DNA of 64,000 nt from Thamnidium elegans (Eukaryota > Mucoromycota > Mucoromycetes > Mucorales > Mucoraceae), in assembly GCA_025201345.1 (NCBI GenBank), contig JAIXMG010000005.1, forward strand, positions 1 to 64,000, written 5' to 3'. The first letter of the stretch is position 1, and every line of letters starts with the position of its first letter. The translations under genes were made by a program, and so were the position numbers. The notes beneath the pieces are model-generated. The model was given only the letters and a program-made list of their open reading frames with translations, did not search any database and was not told the DNA's origin. Shown here piece by piece: positions 1 to 9,850 of the stretch.

Positions 1-2655
1 TCAATAGATATTTCAGCAGGATTACATTAGGACCATCACGTCTACTAAGGAGATCTGGAATAATATTGTCAGTGCCTTTTTTATAAATAATTTTTGGACT
101 GTATAAACTAAGTTCAGACATCCATCTAACTAATCTAGGGGATATTTTTGAAGTATCATGTAATATTTAAGGGTAGATGATCAGTATATACTTCGTATTT
201 GTTTCCATCAATGAAACATCGCCATATGCGTAATGCATTTAAAATACTCAATAATTCCCTTTCTTGTGCGGGATAATTTCTTTCTTCTTTACTAAGTTTA
301 CGGGATTCATAAGCCACAGGTTTCCAAATACCATTACCCTGAATTTCTTCTTGTAGAAGCACCGAACCGAGACCTATATCAGAAGCATCACATTCAATTC
401 GAAAATCTTTGGACATATCAGGCATTAACAATACGGGAGCAGTAGTAATAAGCTGTTTTAATTTCTTGAAAGCATTTTCACAGTCGGTGGACCAAATGAT
501 ATCACGTTTTTTATGTCCTGTACCTTTTGTTAAATCTGTAATGGAAGCAGCTATGCTCGAAAAATCCGGAATAAATTGTTTGTAATATTGACATAGCCCT
601 ATAAATTTTGACGGATATATTCGCTAACGTATTTAATTAAAAATATATAGTTTATCCGTAATTATTTTATTGATTTATATTTATTTTAAAAACATTGTAA
701 TGTTTATATTTTTGTAAAATAATCAAGAAAGTAACACATGTTTATGCATAAAGAAGCAACATTATATTTATGCTTCGATTAAAAAATTAATTGTAGATTG
801 TCCAAATATGAATATCCGTCTTTCTAACTTCTTGCACGTTGGTAGGTCTAGGCCAATCAGCTATAGCTTGTACTTTCTTTTTTGAAGGAAGGATGCCTTG
901 TCCTGCAATAAGATCATAGCCTAAAAAAGTGATTCTTCTTTGATTAAATAAGCATTTATCTTTGTTAACAATTAAGTTTGCTTTTTCTAATTTTTCTAAA
1001 ACTATTTGTACATGTTTTTTGTGCAGATTTATATCATTGCCTTTTGTGAATATAAGAATATCATCAATATATACAATACATATTTTATCAATAAGATCAC
1101 GTAATTCATGATTAACCATGTTCATAAATTGACGTCCGCTGTTTTTTAAACCAAAAGGAATTACTTTCCATTTGAACTGACCATATCTAGTATTGATAGT
1201 AGTCTTTTCAGAGTCAGAATCCGTCAATCTTTGTTGGTGAAATCCACTCTTTAAATCTAGAGAGCTGTAAAAATTTGCGCCGTATAATTGTTCTAAGCAT
1301 TCATCTATGCGAGGTACTGGTATACCTTGCGAAATTGTAGCTTTGTTAACAGCTCTGTAATCGCATACCATTCTTAATTTAAAAGAGTCGCCCTGTTTTT
1401 GTTTGACAAATAAAACGGGAGATCCATATGGAGAAGCGGTTGGTTCAATTAATCCTTGTTTTAATAGAATATCTAATTGACGTCGTAATTCTTTTAATTC
1501 GATGGGACTCATCTTATATGGAGCAATGGAGATAGGAACATGGTCGGGTTTGAATATGATCATATCTTGTGTTGTATTACGAATGGGAGGTAATTGTTCA
1601 ATATCGTCTTTGAATACATCCGGATATTTTGTCTTAAATTCATTACACCATTGTTGGTTAATTATTTCATCTTCTGTTAGATTTACGGCTATTTTATCTT
1701 TTGTATTTTGATTTATACTGTTCAAATGGTTAGCTTCTGTAAATTGTTTTATATCTATGAAATAACATTCTTCAATTTTCTTCTTCTTAATTAAGGTATC
1801 TAATTGTTTTGCAGTCATCATAAAATCTAAATTATTGACTTCGTCTTGATTTTTATAATCTTTTTGTATTTTCTTTGGCAGATTATTAATTTGAGTTGAT
1901 TTAATAGGTTGTATGAGAGTAAGTTGGTTTGGTCTTCTGTTTAAAGGTATTTTCCATTCACCCGTAAACCAATCAGGAATAGGTTGTACCTGAGCTAACC
2001 ATGATCTACCTAAAATTATGTCAAATTTTGTATTAAATACGTACGCTTCTATTTCATCTTGGTATTCATTCATTTGTATTTTAAATCGCGCCTTCGCTGT
2101 AATTTCACTTCTTTGCCCGTTTGCTGTTTCGACTGATTGTTTTTGAATGTTTGTAATGTTTGTGACATCATGTAATAGTCTTGAATTTATATAATTAGCA
2201 GATGCGCCAGAATCGATTAATACAGAATAGTTGAATTTATTTCCATTTATGTTAATTGTGTAAAGAGGTAATTTATATTGTACTATGGCAGCATTTAAGA
2301 TAAAATCTATATCGTCTTGTAAAATATCTTTAGTAATAGTGAGAGGCTTTACATAAGAAGATGAAGAAGGCAAAACACTATATAATAAAAAGGAAGACGT
2401 ATCAGAATAATGTTCGTAAGATGTTTGTTCATTTTTATTAGTTGTATAATTATTTTCGAAATTTTCATCATTATAATTATTCTCATTATTATCAATATGT
2501 TCATCATTATCCAAGTAGTATACTTTTTGTTTCCTCTTGTAGTTTGGGCATTGCATTTGTACATGGCCATATCCTTTACAAGCAAAACATTGTTTGCTTC
2601 TCGTACCACCTCGTCCTCTATAGCTGCCTCTGCCTCTATAATTTCCAGTATTTCC
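1..2655 (-). pseudogene. Ty3/gypsy Pol (protease, RT, RNase H), broken
   Basis: The polyprotein starts with a zinc knuckle CFACKGYGHVQMQC (about 2560-2600), typical of nucleic-acid-binding Gag tails. The protease motif DSGAS follows near 2210. Reverse transcriptase has the catalytic YIDDIL near 1060-1080 and the flanking FGLKNSG and FLGYDL motifs. RNase H begins with ECDASDIGLG near 395 and ends with YTDHLPL near 180. Pol is in the same frame as Gag, separated only by the TGA at 2656-2658, so the element probably encoded one Gag-Pol polyprotein. The 610-820 MITE cuts between RT and RNase H, just after the residues QEVRK. A one-base deletion around 167-175 shifts the RNase H tail, whose homology resumes with LVRWMSELSLYS and DLLSRRDG. 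Integrase would lie beyond the left edge. Confidence 0.92.
610..820. mobile_element. MITE, TIR GACGGATAT, in the RT/RNase H junction
   Basis: This 211-bp non-coding insert starts with GACGGATAT and ends with its inverse complement ATATCCGTC. The host pol frame is interrupted exactly at these edges; removal with one copy of a TTT (AAA on the coding strand) 3-bp repeat gives an intact RT-RNase H reading. The interior is AT-rich and has no ORF. A second member of the same family lies at 15087-15316. A 3-bp target duplication fits PIF/Harbinger- or CACTA-type mobilisation; the source transposase is not identified here. Confidence 0.85.
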
Positions 2656-3316
2656 TCAAGGTCTAAATTGATTATTGTTGTATCTATTTTGTTGGTTATT
2701 TTTATCATCTGGGGATACAATAGCTAAAATTTTGTGTAACGCAGCAGATAGATCCATAGGGTCATCTACTGGTTCGTTTTTTTCTATTTTATCACTTGAA
2801 TGATATACGACTGCCTGCGCAGATGATTCATGTAAATATGCTTCGTTTATGGCTTCATTTAAAGGAGGACAGTTGTCTCCTCGATATAAACGATGAATTT
2901 TTAACCTTAAATCAGAATCTTTAAGACCACGAACAAATTGTGAAACTGCTTCCTCGTTGCTAAGATTTGTGATACTAATTTTGAGTTGTACAAATTCACG
3001 AATATATTCAGAAATATTAGATTTTTGTTTTAATTGGTGTAATTTGTCACGCAAAATGATTGAAGAGTTAGCTGGTTTAAATGTTTGAATTAATAATCGC
3101 TTCATTTTAATCCAGTCATCTAAGGGACCCGAGTTGTCTTGCTCAATAATGTATAACCATGTCTTTGCATCTGTTTCTAATAGTGTTTTTCCAAGTATGT
3201 ACATTTTTTTATTGTCATATCCTTTTAAATCACTATAATCCTCAATAGATTTTATCCATAAGTCAATCGTTTGAGGATCACGTTCACCTTTATATGTTTT
3301 TGGGGATGTATATGCA
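2656..3316 (-). pseudogene. Ty3/gypsy Gag, C-terminal part
   Basis: This is the capsid half of Gag. The N-terminal boundary is artificial: codons read YAYTSPKTYKGERDPQTID directly up to the junction with the inserted transposon at 3317-3321, and the other half lies at 5509-5938. The conserved retrotransposon-Gag signature follows, with a tryptophan-rich helix near 3150 and a SEYIREFVQL-like region near 3000. An in-frame TGA at 2656-2658 ends it before the basic Gly/Arg stretch and zinc knuckle. Gag would form the cytoplasmic virus-like particle of the retrotransposon. Confidence 0.85.
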
Positions 3317-3420
3317 TATAAGTCTCAGGTCAATTTTAAACACCGAATATTTTACTTTTTGTATAAAATTGATTTTCCTTTTAAATATAAAATATAGTTT
3401 AGAATAATACATTATATAAT

Positions 3421-4299
3421 ATGTTTATAGAGTCATATCAAAATTTGAAGCATATATTTGACAATGAAGATAACGCATTAAATTACTTAATAGAAAATAA
3501 GTATGTGAATAAGTTTGATAAGTGCAGCATATGTAACTATGATATGAAATTAAATTTTAAGAAAAAGTTATACGTATGTAAATATTATAAATGCAGAAAA
3601 GCATTATCACCATTAAAAGGAACAATATTTAATAAGTTAAGATTACCATTAAATATTCAATTACATATACTATATTTATTTTTAGGTAAAGCTCCTTCGT
3701 CTTTTATAAGTTCAAGTTTACAAATTGATAAAAATACAGTAAGTAGATATAGTAAATTATTTAGAAAGTACATAAAAGATAAGCAACTTATTAAGCCAAG
3801 AAATAAAATAGGAGGAAGAAATGAAATTGTTGAAATCGATGAAACTAAAATAGCGAAGAGAAAATATAATAAAGGACATAGTGTAGAAGGTGCATGGGTT
3901 ATTGGAGGTATACAAAGAAGTAGATTAAAGAATAAAGTTAAAAATGAAAATAAAAAAATATTTTTAGAACCTATTGAAGAAAGAAATATAGAAAATATTA
4001 ATGAAATAATAGAAAAATACATTAAGAAAGGTACTACAATATATACAGATTGTTGGAAAGGGTATAATAATTTAAGTAAAATAGGATATAAACATAAAAC
4101 AGTTAATCATAAAAAACATTTTAAAGATCCGGTTACAGGAGTCCATACAAATACAATAGAAGGAACATGGAATGGACTAAAGCAAAGTATTATACCAAGA
4201 AATAGAAATAAAAAGGACATAGTCTTATATTTAAGGGAATATCAATGGAGAAAAAAGAATAGAGAATATAATATTTGGAAAAACTTTTTAAAAGATTAA
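3421..4299 (+). CDS. IS1595/ISXO2-like DDE transposase
   Basis: This intact single-exon 292-residue protein starts with ATG. The N-terminus has a zinc ribbon (C35, C38, C53, C58) followed by a helix-turn-helix-like region near residues 95-115. The ISXO2/IS1595 catalytic core follows: D140 in EIDETK, D210 in YTDCWKGY, and E247 in HTNTIEGTW, next to the LKQSIIPRNRNK stretch typical of the superfamily. It would bind the element's inverted ends and catalyse cut-and-paste transposition in the nucleus. Its length and motif order match full-length family members, and codon use is very AT-rich. There is no visible inactivating change, so this may be an active or recent copy, unlike the second transposase at 7587-9188. 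Confidence 0.93.
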   Translation: MFIESYQNLKHIFDNEDNALNYLIENKYVNKFDKCSICNYDMKLNFKKKLYVCKYYKCRKALSPLKGTIFNKLRLPLNIQLHILYLFLGKAPSSFISSSLQIDKNTVSRYSKLFRKYIKDKQLIKPRNKIGGRNEIVEIDETKIAKRKYNKGHSVEGAWVIGGIQRSRLKNKVKNENKKIFLEPIEERNIENINEIIEKYIKKGTTIYTDCWKGYNNLSKIGYKHKTVNHKKHFKDPVTGVHTNTIEGTWNGLKQSIIPRNRNKKDIVLYLREYQWRKKNREYNIWKNFLKD

Positions 4300-4329
4300 A
4301 AATTGAATTTACGTATAATAAAAAAATAA

Positions 4330-5487
4330 ATGAATAAAGATAATTTATATTTTAATATTAAAAAATCAAAATATTTATATTTGATACTAAAAATAAAAAA
4401 ATTAGAATTAAGAGTTAATACATTAAAAAAAGAAAATGTATTCTATAAAAATTTAAATAAAAATAATGAAACCATAGAGAATAACGTTTTCCTGTTTATA
4501 TAAAAGATTCTATTCTTTAAATTGTACACGTTTTCTAAAAACACTACTGTTTTTGAAAATATAATCATTGCTGTTGCAAACATATTTTTTTAACCCACTT
4601 AAACAAATCCAAGTTACAATAAATATCTCACGTAACACAAACCATCTCTATTTTACGCGTATTGGTCCTCTAAAACACTCCCTATTTTTAACACTGTGTA
4701 ACGTCCTTCAGAGAATAAGTGCTCCCGAGAAATATATTATGAAACAAAAGAAAACAAAGATGAAGAATATAATCATATTAGCAAGAACACAAATATAGAA
4801 AATACATTAGATTTTAATATTGACGATAATAATAATAATAATATATGCGAAGATTGTGGATTTGAAATTAATGAAAATGGATGTATTTGTCCTGATATAT
4901 GTAAAAATAAAGATTGTGAAAATTATGACGAAGATGAGTATAATAAAATATGTAATATATGTAAAAATAAATTAGATAATAGCAACACTTTGGATGATGA
5001 ATTAGATGAATTATATGAGGAGTCAAATACATTAAGTGATGTTGAAATGGGAGAAGAATTATGTAATGAAAATTATCCCAAAACTTATACAAATAAAAAA
5101 AGAAAAAAGTATAATAAATTAAATGAAGACGACGAAAATTTAAAAGTTATAAATAAACTAAGTAAACTAAATTTAAATATACATAAGAATAAACAAGATA
5201 GTGTATTTGACAAAATAAAACTAAATAATAGAAATACATTAAAATTATTTAATGATATATATATAAAATACAGTAATAGCCAAATTGATGACAATTATAT
5301 TAATGATATTTATGAAATTTATGATAAAAATAAATCAAGGTTCATGAAAAATTTAGAAATTAGTTCTAAAATATATAATAATAAAAAAGTATCTAATAGT
5401 AATTTTGTTTTTCCTTTATACACATTTAATAGCATAAAGAAAACATCGATTGATAACTTTATAACTTTGATAGAAAAATTGGTTTAA
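4330..5487 (+). pseudogene. Transposon accessory ORF: coiled coil, Cys cluster, acidic tail
   Basis: I do not recognise the family. It starts with ATG at 4330 and reads to 4484, then an insertion (4485-4709) interrupts it; the same frame resumes at 4710-5487. Removing the insert and one 9-bp repeat gives a continuous protein of about 307 residues. Visible parts, in order: a Lys/Leu-rich putative coiled coil (first 50 residues); a Cys cluster near 4850-4970 with CEDCG, CICPDIC, KDCEN and CNICK, able to form one or two zinc fingers; an acidic stretch (5000-5060); a basic KKRKKY patch near 5100 that could be a nuclear signal; and a helical tail. Lying 30 bp downstream of the transposase on the same strand, it is probably a transposition partner or DNA-binding accessory. 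Confidence 0.72.
4485..4709. mobile_element. 225-bp insertion with 9-bp target duplication AGAGAATAA
   Basis: The word AGAGAATAA occurs at 4476-4484 and again at 4710-4718, immediately flanking this segment. The segment contains stops that break the accessory ORF; deleting it with one repeat restores the frame exactly. No convincing terminal inverted repeat is visible (left end CGTTTTCCTG, right end on the inner strand GAAGGACGTT). A 9-bp duplication would fit a MULE/Mutator-type or Merlin-type non-autonomous element. It is the third nesting level inside the gypsy element. Confidence 0.75.
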
Positions 5488-5508
5488 AAAATATATGAGA
5501 CCTTTATA

Positions 5509-5938
5509 CATAATGACCCGTTTTTGGTTTAGGTAGAAAATCATTGTTAATATTGTTGTTTATCTGTTTCTGTTGTTCCATAAATGTAGTTAAAGCAGTA
5601 CTTATAGCGTTTGCTATTTCTTGTCCTATGTTGTTGTTATGCGACATATTTTCCTCTCTTATTTCGTTTTCTGCAATGTATTGTGTTAATGTATCCGTAT
5701 CGCTGTTTTCAGTATTGTTGTTATCTAATAGTTGCTTAAGTATGTTATTTAAAAATCTATCACTGATCTGTTCCCAATGTTCTATTCTTTTTGCAGTTTG
5801 TTTTAATCTTTCTGTATCTTTTATTTCAGTGCTTGAAGTAGTTCGTATTTTCTTGTATTTCTCTTGTAAATTCAAAGGTAACTTTTCTTTTATACGTTCT
5901 TCAATTTCAAAACGATTTAAGTATTGATTTGAGGGCAT
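5509..5938 (-). pseudogene. Ty3/gypsy Gag, N-terminal part
   Basis: The minus-strand frame from an ATG at 5938 gives a hydrophilic helical region ending in PKPKTGHYV at the transposon junction. Joining this end to the codons at 3316 gives an uninterrupted frame across the former insertion site, which shows both pieces are one gene. The open frame continues upstream of 5938 to 6184 with plausible coding character, so the true start is unresolved. It has no catalytic motif; Gag N-termini are poorly conserved, so the assignment depends on its position and the restored frame. Confidence 0.82.
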
Positions 5939-6184
5939 AAATTCGCAATTTTCCTTGATATATATTGTATACTCCTCGTTATTTTTAACGGGAGTGCTAC
6001 CAATTGTCAGAGTCTGATTAGATTTATTAGGAGTATAATATTTAGTTTGTAAACGGTTTATATAGTTATAAAATATAAGTAAGTAAAAGAGTTCCCTTTT
6101 TATTAATTGCAATAGAATATGATTTATATATGAAAATAAAGTAGTACAAAATTGAGATACAATTTTGACAAAGAATAGTGACAC

Positions 6185-7586
6185 TCTAAATTCAATTTTT
6201 TTTCTGAACTAAAACTTTAATTACTCCTGTAATAATTAATCTATCCTCTTTATTTTTTGATGGAAACGTTTAATATTATCTCTACTATATTATATAGTAC
6301 TCTTAAGAAAACTTACTTAGTACAAAAAAAAGTACTTAATATACTAAAATAGTAAATCGTATTTTATCAATATAGTAAATATTATACAAAACTATGTCAA
6401 AATAATTAATGTTTTTTAAAAAATGTATATACGCATTATAAAAATAGCTAACAGGATGTTCGAATTTAATCTCTTTTGAATAATCTTACTTAGAGTCTGA
6501 TTAGCGGCATTATTGGCGAGTAATAGCAAAATCACGTGATTTTGGCCGTTTTTTGGGTTAGTTAACTTACTCAGTTTTCAGTCTTTGAAGTTCTATTAAA
6601 ATTTTTCCAAAAGAAGTATAGAAAAGAAGCATAAAAATATTTAAAGTTTAATCCTAACTAAAATATTGACGAAGAAATTGATATTTTTAAAAAAAGGGGT
6701 GAGATTTTGCGAAAATGGAACAGTTAATAAATCAATCAATATTTACGCAAATTTAGTAAAAGTATAATCAAAACGTACATAAGAAGCATATCAATTTAGA
6801 AAATATAACAGAAATGCTTCTTATCGTCTATATCGCAAAATAAAAAAAAAGCTTTTTTGATGTAAACTTGTGGTATTTAACCATAAAAACTAACGCAAGT
6901 TATCACTCCAAATATATCTGAGGTGGTTACACAACAACCTCAGTTAGGTATCGCTTACTACCCTGGTTCTTAAACCTAAATTATTCTTACTATAAAAAGG
7001 ATATTTTACGAGGCAACCTTTTGTTCCCTCTCTTGTTTTTTAGAAGTCATTTTTTAATTAATAAAGATCCAAAAGAAGTTTCATCTTATTTTCTGCTGTC
7101 TCTTTTTATTTCATAATTCGATACTAAATATCTCAAAACTCTTGCTTTTTGCATGAGTTTTGACTCCTATTGGCTCAAATATGGTTATTTTATACAGCTG
7201 CTTTAGCTAAAGTCCTATAAAGGCAATAAATATATCTTTTGTAGTACTTTAAGCGAAAAAAAACCCTGTAAAACTGGAATTTTTGATTAGAATAGTGACA
7301 AAACTGACTGTAATTAATAGTCTACCTGGCTTAAACTTCGATGTGACTCGTTTTATTTTAATAAAATAAAGAAGAAAAGTTTTTTTTCAATCTTAATTAT
7401 AAATAAATTGTTTTCTTTCTGGTAAGTCTAACTTTTATTCATACTTTTTCACATTCATTTATACTTTGAACTAAAACTCTGTTATTTTTATTTTTTTAAA
7501 TCTACTCGACAATTCATTTCGACATTCCATTTACAATTACACATCTTTAATTAATCTTGACCGACATTTAACTTGTTAATTCAGTA
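6185..7586. other. AT-rich stretch without a recognisable gene
   Basis: This stretch may contain the 5' LTR/leader of the gypsy element and the left end of the second IS1595-like element, but no boundary could be fixed. A GC-richer patch near 6495-6560 contains the palindrome AATCACGTGATT. No ORF of coding character was seen. Confidence 0.5.
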
Positions 7587-9188
7587 ATGTCAACTTCTAA
7601 TTCGAACATTCGTCGTAGCACTCGCAATAATCGTAATCGCGCAGCAAGCATTGCTGGTATTTTACCTATACCTCAAGCACCAACAACCTTAACTAGACGT
7701 CAATGGGGATCACGTGTACCTATTTCTGGTGACAAAAATATTGAAGCCAATTTTTTATCTTCGGAAGAGAGCACCTGGGAGTTAGTATTATTTAAAATAT
7801 AGCTTAATATTATACTGAATTTTTTTTATATTACAACCGCATAGATATCTTATCGAGACTAAGGGTGTATTTGATAGAGAAGATATGACATGTGGAAGTG
7901 GTGGTTGTGTATTGCAATTGCAGAGATATTATCGCGTAACTCGTAATCAGTATTACTATGAATGTAGAGGTCACATTAATGCTATTAGAACAACTATTAC
8001 AAAAAATTCATTCTGGTATAGAAGAAAGGCAGACTCGCATAAAATTCTTGGTGCAGCAATGGATTATATTCGTGGTGAAAATATGCAAAAAATATTCAAT
8101 ACTAGAACATTAGCTGCAACTACACTAGGTCAAATATTTAAGGATATTCAAGTTCTCATGCTTTCAGACTATAACAAATATGTTTTAACCAGTGATAATC
8201 TTCTTGGTAGTACCCCTGACTGTCATCATATTCAGATAGATGAATCTAAACTTGGTAAAGAAAAAATGAAACTGGAAGTCGCGTAGAAGGTAACATTTTA
8301 ACATGTAAAATAAAAATAAAAATAAATTAACATGTGTTTTAATTCGTAGGTGTCTGGATTTTTGGTATGGTAGAGTGTTTGAACTACCCCGTAGGTCAAC
8401 CTCAAACATATACCTATGTTGACAACACTCTTGGTATTAATGAACAAAGGTACCGTTACAAGGCTGGTAGAAGAATATTTATTGCTGTTCCCGACCGTAC
8501 TGCTGTTACCCTTGTGCCACTTATCTATAAGTATTGTAAACCTGGATCAATTATTAGATCAGATGGATGGAGAGCTTACAATGGTCTTCATAGTCTTGAT
8601 ATTCAAAACAGGGTTGTTTCTAGAATGTCTTTAAATGGATTTAATTTCGAACAAGAAAGCATTGACAGTAATGAGTTATTTTTTCGTGGTCATCAAGTTG
8701 TTAATCATTCGGAAGGATTTGCTACTTTGGATCAAAATACAACTAGTAGTAGAATTACCCAAGTTCCAGCATCAGGAAGACTACATACGAATGTTATTGA
8801 AAGTATTTGGAGAGACTTGAAATCGAACATTGCACCTCGTCATCGTAATAAAAAAGATGCCCCTGGAAAATTATTGGAGCATTTATGGACAGTAGAAAAC
8901 AGAAATGATTTGATAGGAGGAATGTTTCGTATGATGAAGGAGGTATCATTCTCATCAGATAATAATAGTGACCAATTGGATCCGTATATGTTTACAGAAG
9001 CAGAAACAGGTGAAACACCAGATGAACAACTATTACGTGAGCAAAGAGAATTGAGAAGTTTTCAAGTGTGGAATGATCGTCGTCGTAACTTTGATATTAA
9101 TGAAGAAGATGAAGACGACGAAACTAATGATGTTACTTATGTTGAAATACCTCATCGTCGTAGACCAAATAACCGTAACTTACAATAG
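7587..9188 (+). pseudogene. IS1595-like transposase, three exons, frameshifted
   Basis: Exon 1 (7587-7780) is basic and Ser/Arg-rich. A 64-bp GT-AG intron (7781-7844) joins in frame to exon 2 (7845-8289), which carries a Cys pair CGSGGC and the first catalytic aspartate in IQIDESKLGK. A second intron (8290-8349) leads to exon 3 (8350-9188) with GVWIFGMVE, the second aspartate in IRSDGWRAYNGL, and the glutamate in HTNVIESIWRDL, followed by APRHRNKK. An acidic tail (EEDEDDE) and a basic end complete it. About 15 codons before the second intron the frame must shift by one base (around 8262-8275) to reach the conserved GSRVEG that precedes the junction; otherwise it stops at 8284-8286. It is therefore a pseudogene unless there is a sequencing error. 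It is a deeper branch of the same superfamily as the transposase at 3421. Confidence 0.83.
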
Positions 9189-9735
9189 TAAAACAACTAT
9201 GTAATTACTTTTTTTTTTTATATATACTGTAATAACTACCTAAGAACATCATTTCCCAATTTTCCTACTTCTTTTATACTTTAAATAAAATCACTTTAAA
9301 CCAATTTAGCTATAGTCTTCTTACCTAATAAATTAATTGCAGCTGATGACTCGTTACCGAAAGCTTATAACCTCGCATACGTCTTTCGCATTGGGTTTTA
9401 CTAGTGTGACAATTTTCAAATTTATTTTACTACACATTGATTTAATAAGCTTAAAATTTTAAAATTAGCTATAAATATAAAAACATTTTTTCTTTCGAAT
9501 GGTGCTAGTCCCATCCAAATTGAAATTATAATAGATGAGTTATGATGCTATATGTATACCAACTACACAGAATTCCACCGTCACGGACGGAGTTTTAAAG
9601 ATAGCAGGATATAAATACTATCATTGCATCCGCATAAACTTTTTGACCTATAAATCTATTATTTATACTCCGTTAGGTTTATTATTACGACCTCTAGGCT
9701 CCTGGGACCTATCTCATACATTAGCCTAAAGCTGT
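9189..9735. other. Intergenic, AT-rich, no gene seen
   Basis: A TTAC-rich 3' flank of the transposase pseudogene is followed by a 64-codon open frame (9535-9729) with no recognisable similarity. I treat it as chance. Confidence 0.4.
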
Positions 9736-9850
9736 GTTTTAACGCCATCGATAATTGTAGCGTTATCGCTGTTTTTTAGCGCCATCGATAAATTTATCGC
9801 TGTCGCTAACAACGATAATTTTAGCGATGCCGATTAGCGGTAGCGATAAA
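9736..9850. repeat. Cluster of GCGATAA / CATCGATAA microrepeats
   Basis: About ten direct and inverted copies of a short word (forms such as GCCATCGATAA, TTATCGCTGT, TAGCGATG, TAGCGATAAA) are packed into 115 bp. They overlap the first ATG of the following gene. Such clusters are typical of the subterminal regions of DNA transposons, where transposase binds several sites; here the parent element is unknown. Confidence 0.55.

Larger units (their letters stand above)
3321..5504 (+). mobile_element. IS1595/Merlin-like DNA transposon with two ORFs
   Basis: The element sits inside the gypsy gag gene. Its ends carry an imperfect inverted repeat around GTCTCA (left inner strand 3322-3327; right TGAGAC 5496-5501), and a TATA repeat abuts both sides (3317-3320 and 5505-5508). 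Merlin/IS1595 elements usually make 8-9 bp duplications, and an 8-bp one may have decayed to this core. Excision restores the gag frame. It encodes a transposase (3421-4299) and, 30 bp downstream on the same strand, a second protein (4330-5487) now split by a further insertion. Confidence 0.85.
1..6184 (-). mobile_element. Ty3/gypsy LTR retrotransposon, nested and degenerate
   Basis: Read on the minus strand, the segment gives Gag (from about 5938), a zinc knuckle, aspartic protease, reverse transcriptase and RNase H in the Ty3/gypsy order. It runs off the left edge before any integrase is seen. Two foreign DNAs split it: a MITE at 610-820 and an IS1595-like transposon at 3321-5504. Deleting either one restores the surrounding reading frame. 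Other damage is an in-frame TGA at 2656-2658 and a one-base frameshift near 167-175, so the copy is dead. No LTR could be delimited at the 5' side (beyond 6184). The family assignment rests on motifs; the two insertions are seen directly. Confidence 0.93.

Noticed and set aside
3657..4022. 121-codon minus-strand frame
   Set aside because: Antisense of the intact transposase at 3421-4299.
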